Source: Ruegeria sp. SCSIO 43209
Lineage (GTDB): Bacteria > Pseudomonadota > Alphaproteobacteria > Rhodobacterales > Rhodobacteraceae
Length of the DNA stretch: 64,000 bases
Assembly: GCF_019904295.1 (NCBI RefSeq)
Contig: NZ_CP065359.1
Span: 2,877,001-2,941,000 of the forward strand
Reading direction: 5' to 3'
Shown here: one piece after another, positions 27,768 to 37,551 of the stretch
How positions within the stretch are numbered: position 1 is the first letter of the stretch
Layout of the letters: each line of letters begins with the position of its first letter
Position numbers and translations under genes: made by a program
The notes under the pieces: generated by a model
Seen by the model: only the letters and a program-made list of their open reading frames with translations
Database searches by the model: none
What the model was told of the DNA's origin: nothing

Positions 27768-28792
27768 AGTTGAGCCCGCGTGAGGCTGAAGGGTATTTTT
27801 CCAAGCCGGACGCGGACAAAGCCGGATTGCTGATCTACGGGGCGGACGCGATGCGCGTTGCGTTGAAGCGTCAACAGGTGCTGGCGGCTTTGCTGGGGCC
27901 TGGCGCCGAAGAGGAAATGCGCCTGACCCGCATTCCCGGAAGCGATCTACGCAGCGATCCGGCCCTGTTGCTGGACGCGGTCAAGACTGTCGGATTTTTC
28001 CCCGGTCCCCGCGCGGTGTTTGTTGAAGACGCCACCGATGTCGCAGCGCCTGCGATTCTCACAGCCCTTGAAGACTGGGATCATGGCGATGCACAGATCA
28101 TCGTGACGGCCGGGCAGCTCAAACCCAGCTCGAAAATCCGCAAAGCATTCGAAGCGAACCCTGCCGCATACGCTGTTGGCATCTACGATGACCCGCCCTC
28201 GCGCGCCGAGGTGGAGCGCATTCTGGCGCAAGCCGGATTGAAGAATATTCCGCGCGATTCGATGTCGGCGCTTAGCGAACTTGCAATGGCGCTCAGCCCT
28301 GGTGATTTCACTCAATCAGTTGAGAAACTGTCGCTTTACAAACGCGGTGACGCCGGTGAACTGACGATTGAAGACATTGAAGCCTGTGCGCCGCGGTCGA
28401 CCGAGGCGGCGCTGGATGATGTATTGAACGTCGTTGCCGAGGGCCGGGCACAGGAAATCGGCCCCCTTATCCGACGCCTGCAGGCGCAGGGCACCAACGG
28501 GGTCACCTTGTGTATTGGGGCGACGCGGCATTTCCGAACGCTCTATGCCTGCGCATCCGACCCTGGAGGCGCGGCGCAGGGAATCGGCAAGCTGCGTCCT
28601 CCGGTCTATGGCAAACGACGTGACCGGATCCTGAGGCAGGCTCAGGGATGGGGGGCGCCCAAGCTGCAGACCGCTTTAACCGTCCTTACAGATACGGACC
28701 TATCCTTGCGCTCGGCAGGTCAAACCGCACCTGCGATGGCACTGGTCGAGCGTGCCATGATCCGTCTGGCGATGCTGGCCCGATCGGGTTAA
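27764..28792 (+). CDS. holA: DNA polymerase III subunit delta
   Basis: The 342-residue protein matches HolA: GLLIYGADAMRVALKRQQ near the N-terminus, an AAA-like domain with degenerate nucleotide site and a C-terminal collar region (RRLQAQGTNGVTL, LRPPVYGKRRDRI). It opens the sliding clamp within the clamp loader. It overlaps lptE and ends 3 bases from the convergent flavoprotein gene. Confidence 0.93.
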   Translation: MKLSPREAEGYFSKPDADKAGLLIYGADAMRVALKRQQVLAALLGPGAEEEMRLTRIPGSDLRSDPALLLDAVKTVGFFPGPRAVFVEDATDVAAPAILTALEDWDHGDAQIIVTAGQLKPSSKIRKAFEANPAAYAVGIYDDPPSRAEVERILAQAGLKNIPRDSMSALSELAMALSPGDFTQSVEKLSLYKRGDAGELTIEDIEACAPRSTEAALDDVLNVVAEGRAQEIGPLIRRLQAQGTNGVTLCIGATRHFRTLYACASDPGGAAQGIGKLRPPVYGKRRDRILRQAQGWGAPKLQTALTVLTDTDLSLRSAGQTAPAMALVERAMIRLAMLARSG

Positions 28793-28795
28793 GGC

Positions 28796-29974
28796 CTAGC
28801 GCGCCAACCACGTTGCCGCCGACTGACCGGCCCAACGTCCCGTCGCCAGACAGGCGGTCAGAAGATAACCACCGGTCGGGGCTTCCCAATCCAGCATCTC
28901 GCCCGCGCAAAAAACGCCCGGACATGCAGTCAGCATCAAACCGCTGTCCACGGCACCCGATGCTACCCCGCCAGCGGTTGAGATCGCCTCTTCCATCGGG
29001 CGTAGCCCAGCATACCTGATGGGCAGGTTTTTCAGCGCACCGATCCATTGCGTTTGCTTCAATGCGCGGCCCTTAGTCATTTCGTGGAACAAAGCTATCT
29101 TTTGCGGAGACAGACGCAAACCATTCTTCAACCAATGCGAAAGCGTTGCCTTTGATTTCTTCGCGTCCAATCGCGCCTGCATCCCTTCAGCCGTCACATC
29201 CGGGACGAGATCCACAAACAGTGGCGTCCCCGCCCGCAGCGCAGGAGTCAGGGCATACATACCACCACCTTCCAAGCCTTTTGCGGAAATAGTGGCCTCA
29301 CCACGGCTATCCAGATCGCCCGCCATCCACCGCACCGACTTGAGCGCCGCGCCAAAATGTGGCTGCATATAGGGGCTCCAATCGACTGACAGAGCGGCGT
29401 TAGCCGGTGCAAACGGTGTTAGATCAACTCCGCTGTCTGCAAGCCATTGGGCCCAAGCCCCATCCGAACCCAACCGCGCCCAGCTGGCACCTCCCAATGC
29501 CAAAACCGTCGCGCCGGGCGAGCAAAACTGCATGCCATCTGGCGTCTCAAAAGCCAACGCGCCACCTTGCCATCCCTGCCAGCGCCAGCGTGTCCTGATC
29601 TGAACACCGGCCTGATCCAATCTGGCCAGCCAGGCCCGCAGCAAGGGTGAGGCCTTCATGACTTTCGGAAACACCCGCCCGGTAGAGCCCGTGAACATCT
29701 CTTGCCCAAGATCACCGGCCCAAGCCTTCACCGCCTGTGCGTCAAACGCTTGTATCATCGGATGCAACCAATCCTTTGCATCCCCGTATGCGCCCATAAG
29801 CATGTCAAAAGGCTCATCCTTGGTCAGGTTCAGGCCGGACTTACCCGCCATCAGGAATTTACGCGCGACAGACGGCTTGGCTTCGGCCACTACAACCTCG
29901 TGCCCGGCGGCGGCAAGCTGTTCGGCGGCCATTAGCCCCGCTGGCCCTGCTCCGATGACCATGGTTTGCGCCAT
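28796..29974 (-). CDS. BaiN/HI0933-like NAD(P)/FAD-dependent oxidoreductase
   Basis: The 392-residue flavoprotein has an N-terminal FAD motif GAGPAGLMAAEQLA, FLMAGKSGLNLTKDEP, GGASWARLGSDG and the C-terminal FAD motif FCAGEMLDWEAPTGGYLLT found in the HI0933/BaiN family. Activity of these proteins is mostly unproven. The start at 29974 follows GAGGG; an extension to 30001 is unlikely. It is divergent from the small HNH gene. Confidence 0.88.
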   Translation of the reverse strand: MAQTMVIGAGPAGLMAAEQLAAAGHEVVVAEAKPSVARKFLMAGKSGLNLTKDEPFDMLMGAYGDAKDWLHPMIQAFDAQAVKAWAGDLGQEMFTGSTGRVFPKVMKASPLLRAWLARLDQAGVQIRTRWRWQGWQGGALAFETPDGMQFCSPGATVLALGGASWARLGSDGAWAQWLADSGVDLTPFAPANAALSVDWSPYMQPHFGAALKSVRWMAGDLDSRGEATISAKGLEGGGMYALTPALRAGTPLFVDLVPDVTAEGMQARLDAKKSKATLSHWLKNGLRLSPQKIALFHEMTKGRALKQTQWIGALKNLPIRYAGLRPMEEAISTAGGVASGAVDSGLMLTACPGVFCAGEMLDWEAPTGGYLLTACLATGRWAGQSAATWLAR

Positions 29975-30018
29975 TGTGTCCCTCTTGCCCTGTACACGCA
30001 TCAGCGCGAAGTTAGGTC

Positions 30019-30315
30019 ATGGCAAATTCCGATCCGATCTGCCCGCTCTGCAACCGTCCGATCCCCGAAGGTGGTGGAAGCCTGCACCATCTGATCCCAA
30101 AACTTAAGGGAGGCAAGGGCGGGCCCACGGTTTTATTGCATCAGATATGCCACAAAGAGATTCACGCGACACTGACCGAGGCCGAACTGGCGCGTGACTT
30201 CCACACTGTCGATGCACTGCGCAAACATCCGAGGCTTGAGAAGTTCCTGAATTGGGTGAGCAAACGCCCGCCGGGGTTTCGCTCAAAAGTGCCGGGCAAA
30301 CGGCGCAGACGTTGA
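30019..30315 (+). CDS. Small HNH-family nuclease-like protein
   Basis: The 98-residue protein has CPLCNRPI, then LHHLIPKLKGG and ICHKEIHATL, an HNH/zinc-finger arrangement with the treble-clef cysteines reduced to CxxC plus one Cys. The C-terminus is very basic (KRRRR), which suits nucleic-acid binding. Stand-alone HNH proteins of this size are common and usually of unknown role. It abuts the convergent VOC gene with no spacing. Confidence 0.8.
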   Translation: MANSDPICPLCNRPIPEGGGSLHHLIPKLKGGKGGPTVLLHQICHKEIHATLTEAELARDFHTVDALRKHPRLEKFLNWVSKRPPGFRSKVPGKRRRR

Positions 30316-31053
30316 TCAGGCCGGAAGCCAGGGATCACCGAACACATCCTTTTTCGGGTCGGTCAGCCCTTCAACCTCGATCCCAAGATAATCCGGCACC
30401 GGAGCAAACCGAGCGTTCGGAATATGCTGGTATTCCAACGTGGTATATGGGCGCTTCCACAGCCATTCGCGATTCTCAACCGCCCAGAGATCGGGGTTGG
30501 GAGGCTCCTCTGCGGTGAACGCATAGAAATGCAAATCGAACCCGTGAGGTTCGACATCCTGCAGAGACAGCAAAGACAGTCCCATGGATCGGCAAAACGC
30601 ATCTTCGGTTGCAATATCGCCGGTTCGCAAAGTGATCTGGCCGATACAGGCCTTCGCGAAGGGGGCGTCCGGGCTTGTAGCATCAACCGGTCGGTTGCCC
30701 TCGAAATCCTGCTGCAGCAGTTCAATGGCAAACCCTTCGGGGTCATTCAGATGGCACATATAGCCGATATCCAGAAACTGCCGCGGCGCGCTGACCGGGA
30801 TACCCTTCTGGCGCAGGTGTTCTGCGGCAAGATCAACATCCGGCAACGTGATCCCGATCTTCCAATACCGCTGCCCCGGATCATGACGGTAGCCCCCGCC
30901 GCCCGGCATCAGCAACAGATCGGCATCCTGACCGGAATATCCAAGACGACGATTGGCGCCTTCAACCCTGACAGACATGCCAAGCGCATCACGATAAAAC
31001 GCCGCCAAAGCATCCGGGTCCGCCACCCGCAATCGGAGCGCGGCCAACCTCAT
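30316..31053 (-). CDS. VOC superfamily (glyoxalase/dioxygenase-like) protein
   Basis: The 245-residue protein holds two beta-alpha-beta-beta-beta modules: LRVADPDALAAFYRDALGM at the N-terminus and IGQITLRTGDIATEDAFCRSMGL (each quoted only to the motif limit) in the second half, with LNDPEGFAIELLQQ as a metal-site-like strand. Such two-module proteins include extradiol dioxygenases and glyoxalases; the reaction is unknown here. ATG at 31053 overlaps the enoyl-CoA hydratase stop (ATGA), making it the last gene of a three-gene operon with an SDR enzyme. Confidence 0.82.
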   Translation of the reverse strand: MRLAALRLRVADPDALAAFYRDALGMSVRVEGANRRLGYSGQDADLLLMPGGGGYRHDPGQRYWKIGITLPDVDLAAEHLRQKGIPVSAPRQFLDIGYMCHLNDPEGFAIELLQQDFEGNRPVDATSPDAPFAKACIGQITLRTGDIATEDAFCRSMGLSLLSLQDVEPHGFDLHFYAFTAEEPPNPDLWAVENREWLWKRPYTTLEYQHIPNARFAPVPDYLGIEVEGLTDPKKDVFGDPWLPA

Positions 31054-31658
31054 GGGCACAATCCGGCTATGCCCGCAGCAACCGACGGATCTGCGGACAG
31101 GCTGTCGGCTACAAGTTCTTGTGCAGTTGGTATCAAATGTTCGGGCTCAACCACCCGATCAACCAGCCCAAAGCTATAAGCTTCTTCTGCAGAAATCTTC
31201 TGTCCAGCCATCAGCATAAGCCGGGTTCTGGCCGGACCGATCAACTCTGCCATCCGCTTGGGATCCGAGGGCTGCGGCAAGAATCCCAGCTTCATGACCG
31301 GGTAAAAGAACTTGGCCGAGGGCACTGCGATACGCAGGTCACAGGCCAGCACCATACCGTTCGCTCCACCGGCCAAAGTGCCGTTGAGCGCGGCCACCGT
31401 CAGACAGGGCAAGGCGGCAATGGCACCCGACAACCTCTCCCAAAGATCGGAGGTCGCAAGGCCCGCCCGCGCTTCTTCAAGATCGGCGCCCGCACTGAAG
31501 ACCCGGCCCGCCCCCGTCAGGATCAATGCACGTGCCTCGGTCGCCGCCTCTGCGATGCGAACCAATTCGCTTAGCATCGCTGAGGTCAGCGCATTGGCCT
31601 TGTCCGGATTGTTCAACGTGACGGTCCACAACCCATCATCCTGTGTCAGTTCGATCAC
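31050..31658 (-). CDS. Enoyl-CoA hydratase/isomerase family protein
   Basis: The 202-residue protein is a short crotonase: ALILTGAGRVFSAGADLEEA and LNGTLAGGANGMVLACDLRIA form the oxyanion hole and CoA site. It lacks part of the C-terminal helix region of full-length members (about 260 residues), so it may belong to a compact subgroup. It overlaps both neighbours by 4 bases, tying it to the SDR and VOC genes. Confidence 0.87.
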   Translation of the reverse strand: MIELTQDDGLWTVTLNNPDKANALTSAMLSELVRIAEAATEARALILTGAGRVFSAGADLEEARAGLATSDLWERLSGAIAALPCLTVAALNGTLAGGANGMVLACDLRIAVPSAKFFYPVMKLGFLPQPSDPKRMAELIGPARTRLMLMAGQKISAEEAYSFGLVDRVVEPEHLIPTAQELVADSLSADPSVAAGIAGLCP

Positions 31659-32404
31659 GTCAGCCCGACCCTTTTTCGGATGTCTTCGTTGCGAAGCGAT
31701 ATTTCGGTCCCCAAGAACTCATCCGCATCTGCCGAGCACATCCACATCAACGCCCGCGCGGGCCAGTCTGCGGGGATGTGATCGTCCCAATCCAGCTGAC
31801 TTACTGGATTGATTCCGCTGGCCTTGATCACCCGCTGCATATCTGTGGCCACAGTTCCCGGGGACAGGCCCATTGCGCGAATACCGTGATGCGCCTCTTC
31901 CAGATGCAGGCATTCGGTCAGCATCTTGGCCCCGGCTTTTGATGCGCAATAGTGGCTCCAGGCTTCGACCGGGTTCGACGCGGCACCGGACGAGACTGTC
32001 AGAACGGTCCCGCCGCCTGCTGCCCGCATGATGGGCAGGACGGCACGCATTCCATGAAAGACACCCTTCAAGTTGATGTCGATTGCTTGGCTCCAGGCCC
32101 GGGTGTCGGCATTCGAAAGATGAAAGATCGGATCAATGACGCCCGCGTTCCCGATTAGCACATCCAGCTTGCCGAACCGGTCGATGCAATCGGCAACTGT
32201 CTGTTCGACCTGGGAAAAATCGCTGACGTCGCAGGCCAGCGCCATGGCATTTTCACCCAATGCCGCAGCCAGAGCGTCAATCTGATCGCGGCTGCGTGCG
32301 ACCAAGGCCACATTGGCCCCAGCTGCGGCAAAAACGCGCCCGGCTTCCGCTCCGATGCCTCGGCTTGCCCCTGTGATCAGTACCGTTTTCCCTTGCATAT
32401 GCAT
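31655..32404 (-). CDS. SDR family oxidoreductase
   Basis: The 249-residue classical short-chain dehydrogenase has the cofactor motif TGASRGIGAEAG, NAGVID, the catalytic Ser (VSSGAA) and YCASKAG with Tyr and Lys. It is first in the SDR-enoyl-CoA hydratase-VOC operon, with ATGA coupling to the next gene. The substrate is unknown; the setting suggests acyl-CoA or hydroxy-acid metabolism. Confidence 0.92.
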   Translation of the reverse strand: MHMQGKTVLITGASRGIGAEAGRVFAAAGANVALVARSRDQIDALAAALGENAMALACDVSDFSQVEQTVADCIDRFGKLDVLIGNAGVIDPIFHLSNADTRAWSQAIDINLKGVFHGMRAVLPIMRAAGGGTVLTVSSGAASNPVEAWSHYCASKAGAKMLTECLHLEEAHHGIRAMGLSPGTVATDMQRVIKASGINPVSQLDWDDHIPADWPARALMWMCSADADEFLGTEISLRNEDIRKRVGLT

Positions 32405-32536
32405 CGTTTAAATCCCTGCATTTGAAATTGTCTTAACTCGTACCCTGCAAATGGGGAATTGGTCCACCCCTTCCCCCTTGACGCTGGCCGCTACAGGCAC
32501 GACCATGCCGGCAAATTGATCAAGAAGGGTTCTCTT

Positions 32537-34060
32537 ATGACTGTTTTCCTTCGCCGTAGCTGCGGTGCAGCTTTGGCCTATGCTGTTGCAACCAACGGCG
32601 CCTTTGCAGATGTTACCGCCAATGATGTCTGGGCCGATTGGCAGGCTTATCTGGGCGGCATGGGCTATGACGTCACTGGCGATCAGAGCGTTTCCGGCAA
32701 CGTCACCACCATCGCGAACATGACGATGGCCATGGCCATTCCGGACACCGAAGGCACCTTCGACATGGTCATCCCCGAGATGACGTTGACCGAAAATGGC
32801 GACGGTACAGTCAATATCGGCTTTCCTGCCAGCTTCCCGATGACAATTTCGGGTGAAGCCGAGGGCGAGACATTTTCGGCTGATCTGATGTACGCTCACG
32901 ACGCCTTGGAAATGGTCGTTTCGGGTACCCCCGAAAACATGACATATGACTATACGGCGAACAGCCTGACACTGTCGATGGACTCGATGGAGTTTGATGG
33001 CGAAACCGTATCCAGCGACATGTTTGCCTTGAACGTTCAGATGAACGAAATCGCAGGCACATCGCAGATGCAGATCGGCGAGATGCGCGATATCGCGCAG
33101 CAGTTCACGGCCAGCAGCCTGTCCTATGATGTGGCCTTCAACGAGCCCGAAAGTGAAGACACGGGCCGGATCAGCGGTAAATTAGATGGTTTGAAATTTG
33201 ATGGCGATACAATCATTCCACCCGGTATGGATGTCGCCAACATTGAAGACATCTACAAGGCCGGGTTCGCCGCTTCAGGTACATTCACATACGCCTCGGG
33301 CAGCACCGAAATGGCAGGCACTGCCGAGGGTGAGCCATTCTCGCTCAGCAGCAGTTCCGAAGGAGGCAGCTTTACCGGCAGCATCGATGCACAGCGCCTT
33401 GTCTACGATCTTGCGCAGAACAGCACCAAACTAGCCGTCACCACGTCGGATCTGCCTTTTCCAATCGAAATCGCGATGGCAAATGCAGGACTGAAATTCG
33501 AGCTTCCGGTGCAGGCCTCGGAAGAAATCCAGCCATTTGGGTTTGGCATGAACCTGACGGATTTCACCATGTCCGACGTATTGTGGAGCATGTTCGACCC
33601 TGCTAGTGCGCTGCCGCGCGATCCGGCGACCATCGCGTTGGATGCAACCGGCACCGCCAAAGTTCTGGTCGATTTCATGGACCCGGAAGCCGTCGAAGAG
33701 CTTGAGACATCTGATATCGTTCCGGGCGAACTGCATTCGCTGAAGATCAACAAGCTTCTCGTATCATTGGTCGGAGCCCAATTGAGCGGTGATGGCGACT
33801 TTGCGTTCGACAACTCCAACACGGAAGAGTTTGATGGCCTGCCTGCCCCGTCAGGTGTTGCCAACTTGAAACTTGTTGGGGCCAACGCTCTGCTGGACAA
33901 GCTGATCGGCATGGGCTTTGTGTCGGAAAACGACGCGCTGGGCGCGCGTATGATGATGGGTCTGATGGCTGTTCCGGGTGAAGAACCGGACACGTTGAAC
34001 TCGAAAATCGAGTTTACCGAGGATGGACAGATCCTGGCCAACGGTCAGCGTATCAAGTGA
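32537..34060 (+). CDS. DUF2125 domain exported protein
   Basis: The 507-residue protein starts at 32537 behind AAGAAGG and has a signal peptide ending near ATNGAFA. The rest is an acidic, beta-rich sequence with repeated short motifs (DTEGTFDMVIPEM, NMTYDYTANSLTL, FEFLP-like stretches) characteristic of DUF2125 proteins of Rhodobacterales. The function is unknown; an envelope or periplasmic location is inferred from the signal peptide. A strong hairpin follows the stop codon. Confidence 0.8.
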   Translation: MTVFLRRSCGAALAYAVATNGAFADVTANDVWADWQAYLGGMGYDVTGDQSVSGNVTTIANMTMAMAIPDTEGTFDMVIPEMTLTENGDGTVNIGFPASFPMTISGEAEGETFSADLMYAHDALEMVVSGTPENMTYDYTANSLTLSMDSMEFDGETVSSDMFALNVQMNEIAGTSQMQIGEMRDIAQQFTASSLSYDVAFNEPESEDTGRISGKLDGLKFDGDTIIPPGMDVANIEDIYKAGFAASGTFTYASGSTEMAGTAEGEPFSLSSSSEGGSFTGSIDAQRLVYDLAQNSTKLAVTTSDLPFPIEIAMANAGLKFELPVQASEEIQPFGFGMNLTDFTMSDVLWSMFDPASALPRDPATIALDATGTAKVLVDFMDPEAVEELETSDIVPGELHSLKINKLLVSLVGAQLSGDGDFAFDNSNTEEFDGLPAPSGVANLKLVGANALLDKLIGMGFVSENDALGARMMMGLMAVPGEEPDTLNSKIEFTEDGQILANGQRIK

Positions 34061-34070
34061 CAAACAAATT

Positions 34071-34098
34071 GGGAAAGGCCGCTGCGCTGGCCTTTCCC
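34071..34098 (+). terminator. Stem-loop after the DUF2125 gene
   Basis: A 10-bp stem GGGAAAGGCC/GGCCTTTCCC with an 8-base loop begins 10 bases after the stop codon. It lacks a T-run, so it may work as a Rho-dependent or mRNA-stabilising structure. Confidence 0.65.
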
Positions 34099-34185
34099 GC
34101 CCGAGGCACATAAAGCCAGTGGGCTGCAGGCCTTGCGGGACAGACTATCCGAGGCTAGGTCCAGAACAACAAGACCGGAGGCCTC

Positions 34186-35532
34186 ATGACGCGAACACCT
34201 CAAACAATCAGTGAAGAGCTGCTGAATGCAGCCCGCAAGGCAGGTGCCGAGGCAGCGGATGCCATAGTAATTGATGGCTCATCCGTTTCTGTGGAAGTAC
34301 GTAGTGGTGCATTGGAACATGCCGAACGCTCGGAAGCGACCGATCTAGGGCTGCGGGTCTTCCTTGGCAAACAGCAGGCAATCGTATCCAGTTCGGATAG
34401 TCGCCCCGATACGCTTGCCGCGATGGCCGAGCGCGCCGTGGCCATGGCACGGGAAGCGCCCGAAGATCCGTTCACCGGCTTGGCCGCGCCTGACCAATTG
34501 GTCGCCGACTGTAATATCGACGCGCTGGAGCTGTTTGACCCAGCCCCTGAACCCGGCGCTGAAGCTCTGATGCAGGATGCGCTGGCGGCAGAGGCAGCAG
34601 CGCTGGACGTTGCGGGAGTCTCACAGGTGTCCGACGCTGCGGCCGCCTATGGTACCCACCGGGTCCATCTTGCCGCAACAAACGGCTTTTCGGATGGCTA
34701 CATGCGCAGCAGCCGTTCAACCTCATGCGTCGCCATTTCCGGCGAAGGGACGGGAATGGAGCGTGACTATGACGGTGACAGCCGGACTTTTCAGTCTGAC
34801 CTGCGCAGCCCCGCCGAGATTGGTCGCACGGCTGGTGAACGTGCGGTTCAGATCGTGGGAGCACGCAAGCCCCAGACCGGCAGTTTTCCGGTGGTGTTCG
34901 ACGAACGGATTTCATCATCCCTGATCGGCCATCTGCTGGCCGCCAGCAATGGCGCGGCGATAGCCCGCGGGGCCTCGTGGCTGAAGGAAAGCCTTGGGCA
35001 ACAGGTTCTACCGGCACATTTGTCTTTGATTGAAGACCCGCATCGCCCGCGCATTTCGGGCTCGCGCCCGTTCGATGCCGAAGGGCTGGCAACACGGCGC
35101 AGGGCGATCGTTGAAGATGGCGTACTGACCGGCTGGACGTTAGACCTGTCCAGCGCCCGCAAATTGGGAATGACCTCGACCGGCAACGCAGCGCGCGGCG
35201 TATCCGGGCCGCCGTCGCCCAGCAACTGGAACCTGAGCCTGACGCAAGGCGAGAAGACCCGCGCCGAGTTGTTGCGCGACATGGGTACCGGGCTTTTGGT
35301 CACTTCGATGATCGGATCGACCATCAATCCGAATACCGGCGACTATTCACGCGGCGCTTCGGGATTTTGGGTTGAGAACGGCGAGATCACCCATCCCGTC
35401 AACGAGTGTACCATCGCTGGCAATCTTCGCGACATGCTGATGCGAATCATTCCGGCAAACGATGCGCGGCCTTACCTATCGCGCGTTGTACCCTCGCTGT
35501 TGATCGAAGGGATGACACTTGCCGGCAACTGA
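34186..35532 (+). CDS. pmbA: TldD/PmbA family metalloprotease subunit PmbA (TldE)
   Basis: The 448-residue protein matches TldE/PmbA, the non-catalytic partner of the TldD zinc protease: SVSVEVRSGALEHAERSE, VFDERISSSLIGHLLAA, STGNAARG and SMIGSTINPNTGDYSRGASGFWVENG-type motifs. The TldD/E pair trims peptides such as microcin precursors and CcdA. tldD is not in the window. A CGGAGG site precedes the ATG; the stop overlaps the cysQ-like gene by 14 bases. Confidence 0.93.
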   Translation: MTRTPQTISEELLNAARKAGAEAADAIVIDGSSVSVEVRSGALEHAERSEATDLGLRVFLGKQQAIVSSSDSRPDTLAAMAERAVAMAREAPEDPFTGLAAPDQLVADCNIDALELFDPAPEPGAEALMQDALAAEAAALDVAGVSQVSDAAAAYGTHRVHLAATNGFSDGYMRSSRSTSCVAISGEGTGMERDYDGDSRTFQSDLRSPAEIGRTAGERAVQIVGARKPQTGSFPVVFDERISSSLIGHLLAASNGAAIARGASWLKESLGQQVLPAHLSLIEDPHRPRISGSRPFDAEGLATRRRAIVEDGVLTGWTLDLSSARKLGMTSTGNAARGVSGPPSPSNWNLSLTQGEKTRAELLRDMGTGLLVTSMIGSTINPNTGDYSRGASGFWVENGEITHPVNECTIAGNLRDMLMRIIPANDARPYLSRVVPSLLIEGMTLAGN

Positions 35533-36319
35533 CCTGCCCCTGCTGATCGACGCTGCGCTTGAGGCCGGAAAGATCGCCACGCGCTATTCGGGTCCTGATG
35601 CCCAGCGCTGGGATAAACCCGAAGGCGCAGGCCCGGTGACCGAGGCCGATCTGGCCGTCAACGCGATGCTAGAACGTGATCTGCAGGCGGCCCGCCCGGA
35701 TTATGGCTGGCTGAGTGAAGAGACCGAGGATTCCCCCGACCGTCTGGCCCGTGATCGAGTCTTTGTCATTGATCCTATCGACGGCACCCGCAGTTTTGCC
35801 GAGGGGTCGCGCACATGGGCCCATTCGCTGGCCGTAACCGAGAACGGTGAGGTCACGGCAGCCGTCATCTACCTGCCCTTACGTGATCTGCTTTATGCGG
35901 CTGCAAAAGGGCAAGGTGCAACGTTGAATGGCACTGCCATCCAAGTTTCAGGTCAAGCACACCTGCCCGAAGCCGAGATTTTGGCGGCAAAACCCAATCT
36001 AGATCCGCGCCACTGGCAATCCGGTGCTGCCCCTGACTTTCGCCGTGTATACCGCCCGTCCCTGGCTTACCGGATGGCGCTGGTTGCGCAGGGACGGTTT
36101 GACGGGATGCTGACGTTGCGACCCAGTTGGGAATGGGATATCGCCGCCGGAGATCTGATCCTGCGCGAGGCAGGCGGGCTCTGTACCGATCGTTTGGGGC
36201 AACCTCTGCGCTTCAACAATACCCACCCGCGCCTGAACGGCGTGGTGGCGGCAGGTTCAGCGGTGCATTCGGACCTTCAGGCCCGGCTTGACCCGAATGG
36301 GGCCGGAATTCCGGCATGA
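35519..36319 (+). CDS. Inositol monophosphatase family protein (CysQ-like)
   Basis: The 266-residue protein has the lithium-sensitive phosphatase motifs WLSEETEDSP, VIDPIDGTRSFAEG and WEWDIAAGDLILREAGG. Members dephosphorylate 3'-phosphoadenosine 5'-phosphate (CysQ) or inositol phosphates; here the choice is open, with CysQ favoured by length. The likely start is the TTG at 35519, inside the end of pmbA, preceded by GAAGGGA. The next gene overlaps by 4 bases. Confidence 0.88.
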   Translation: MPATDLPLLIDAALEAGKIATRYSGPDAQRWDKPEGAGPVTEADLAVNAMLERDLQAARPDYGWLSEETEDSPDRLARDRVFVIDPIDGTRSFAEGSRTWAHSLAVTENGEVTAAVIYLPLRDLLYAAAKGQGATLNGTAIQVSGQAHLPEAEILAAKPNLDPRHWQSGAAPDFRRVYRPSLAYRMALVAQGRFDGMLTLRPSWEWDIAAGDLILREAGGLCTDRLGQPLRFNNTHPRLNGVVAAGSAVHSDLQARLDPNGAGIPA

Positions 36320-37551
36320 GCAAGCCGCGATCTCTGAGCCTTGCGGCCTATCGGGTCCTGTCCTGGGGCGTCCCGCAAAGCACGGGCCACCCCGAGATTG
36401 CGCGCCCGGAAGGTGAACTTCTGTGGGTCCATGTCAGTACACCCGATCGGTTGCGGGCCGTCGACAATATTTGCCGTCGGCTGCTGTCTGTGCGACCGGG
36501 ACTTTCGCTGTTGCTGACCGCCCCACCCGATGTTGATCTGAAGGACTGGGAAGATTGCGATACCCCGATCACAATGCTGCCCGCCGAACATACCGGCGCG
36601 GCGCGCACGTTCTTGGATCACTGGCGCCCTGATATGGGGCTGTGGTTTGGCGGTGGGCTGATGCCCAATGTCATAACACGCGCACAGGAGCGGGGCATTC
36701 CGCTAATTTTGCTTGAGGCTGTGGTCGACGTGAAAACCGCAAGGGGTGGACGTTGGCTACCTGATATCACGCGATACACGCTGGATTGCTTTTCAGCGAT
36801 ACTTGCGCCCAATGATGACAGCGCACGCCAAATCCGACGCCTGGGAGTGAACTCGGCAAAAATCTCGGTCGCGCCACCACTTCATATCAGCCCCAACCCA
36901 GAGCCCTGGCCCGAAGATGAATTGATCGAAACCACTCACACAATGGCCGGGCGCCCGGTTTGGCTGGCCGCATGGGTTCAGGACAAGGAATTCATCTCGG
37001 TTCTGACGGCCCATCGTCAGGCCTTGCGGATGCTGCCACGTCTGGCTTTGGTCCTGCATGTGGCGGATATGTCCGAGTCAGCGCCCTTGTTTAAACGCCT
37101 CGAAGCGATGGACCTTCGATGCGCCAACTGGGATGAAGGCCATCCAATCGAAGACACCACACAAGTGATTCTAACAGCCGAGCCCGAGGATCTGGGCCTT
37201 TGGCATCGTGTATCCGCAGTTACCTTCATGGGAAGTTCACTGGAACGCGGGGCGCGGGGGCACGACCCTCTGACCGCAGTCGCCTTGGGATCTGCGGTAA
37301 TCCATGGGCCTCATGTCAGCAAGCATCGCAGTCTCTATGACAGATTGGGGCAGGCAAAAGCCGCGTTGAAGATACGAACCGCAACAGAGTTGGGCGATGG
37401 CGTTGTCGAATTGTTGGCACCTGACCGCACAGCAGACATGGCATTGGCCGGATGGCGGATTGTCACCGAAGGGGCTCCACAGGCGGACCAACTGATCGAT
37501 ATGGTACAGGATACACTGGACCGGCGAGGGCGTGACGATGCGGGCACCTGA
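36316..37551 (+). CDS. waaA: Divergent 3-deoxy-D-manno-octulosonic acid (Kdo) transferase-like protein
   Basis: The 411-residue protein is a GT-B glycosyltransferase related to WaaA/Kdt[15 protein letters not shown] aligns with the WVH-[AS]-SxGE segment, and [22 protein letters not shown] with the FVGGS...GGHNPLEP donor site. Two features differ from standard WaaA: the usual N-terminal membrane anchor is missing and the catalytic Glu position reads Asp44. It overlaps cysQ and lpxK and so belongs to lipid A-core assembly by context. It may be a WaaA paralog with altered donor or acceptor. Confidence 0.78.
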   Translation: MSKPRSLSLAAYRVLSWGVPQSTGHPEIARPEGELLWVHVSTPDRLRAVDNICRRLLSVRPGLSLLLTAPPDVDLKDWEDCDTPITMLPAEHTGAARTFLDHWRPDMGLWFGGGLMPNVITRAQERGIPLILLEAVVDVKTARGGRWLPDITRYTLDCFSAILAPNDDSARQIRRLGVNSAKISVAPPLHISPNPEPWPEDELIETTHTMAGRPVWLAAWVQDKEFISVLTAHRQALRMLPRLALVLHVADMSESAPLFKRLEAMDLRCANWDEGHPIEDTTQVILTAEPEDLGLWHRVSAVTFMGSSLERGARGHDPLTAVALGSAVIHGPHVSKHRSLYDRLGQAKAALKIRTATELGDGVVELLAPDRTADMALAGWRIVTEGAPQADQLIDMVQDTLDRRGRDDAGT

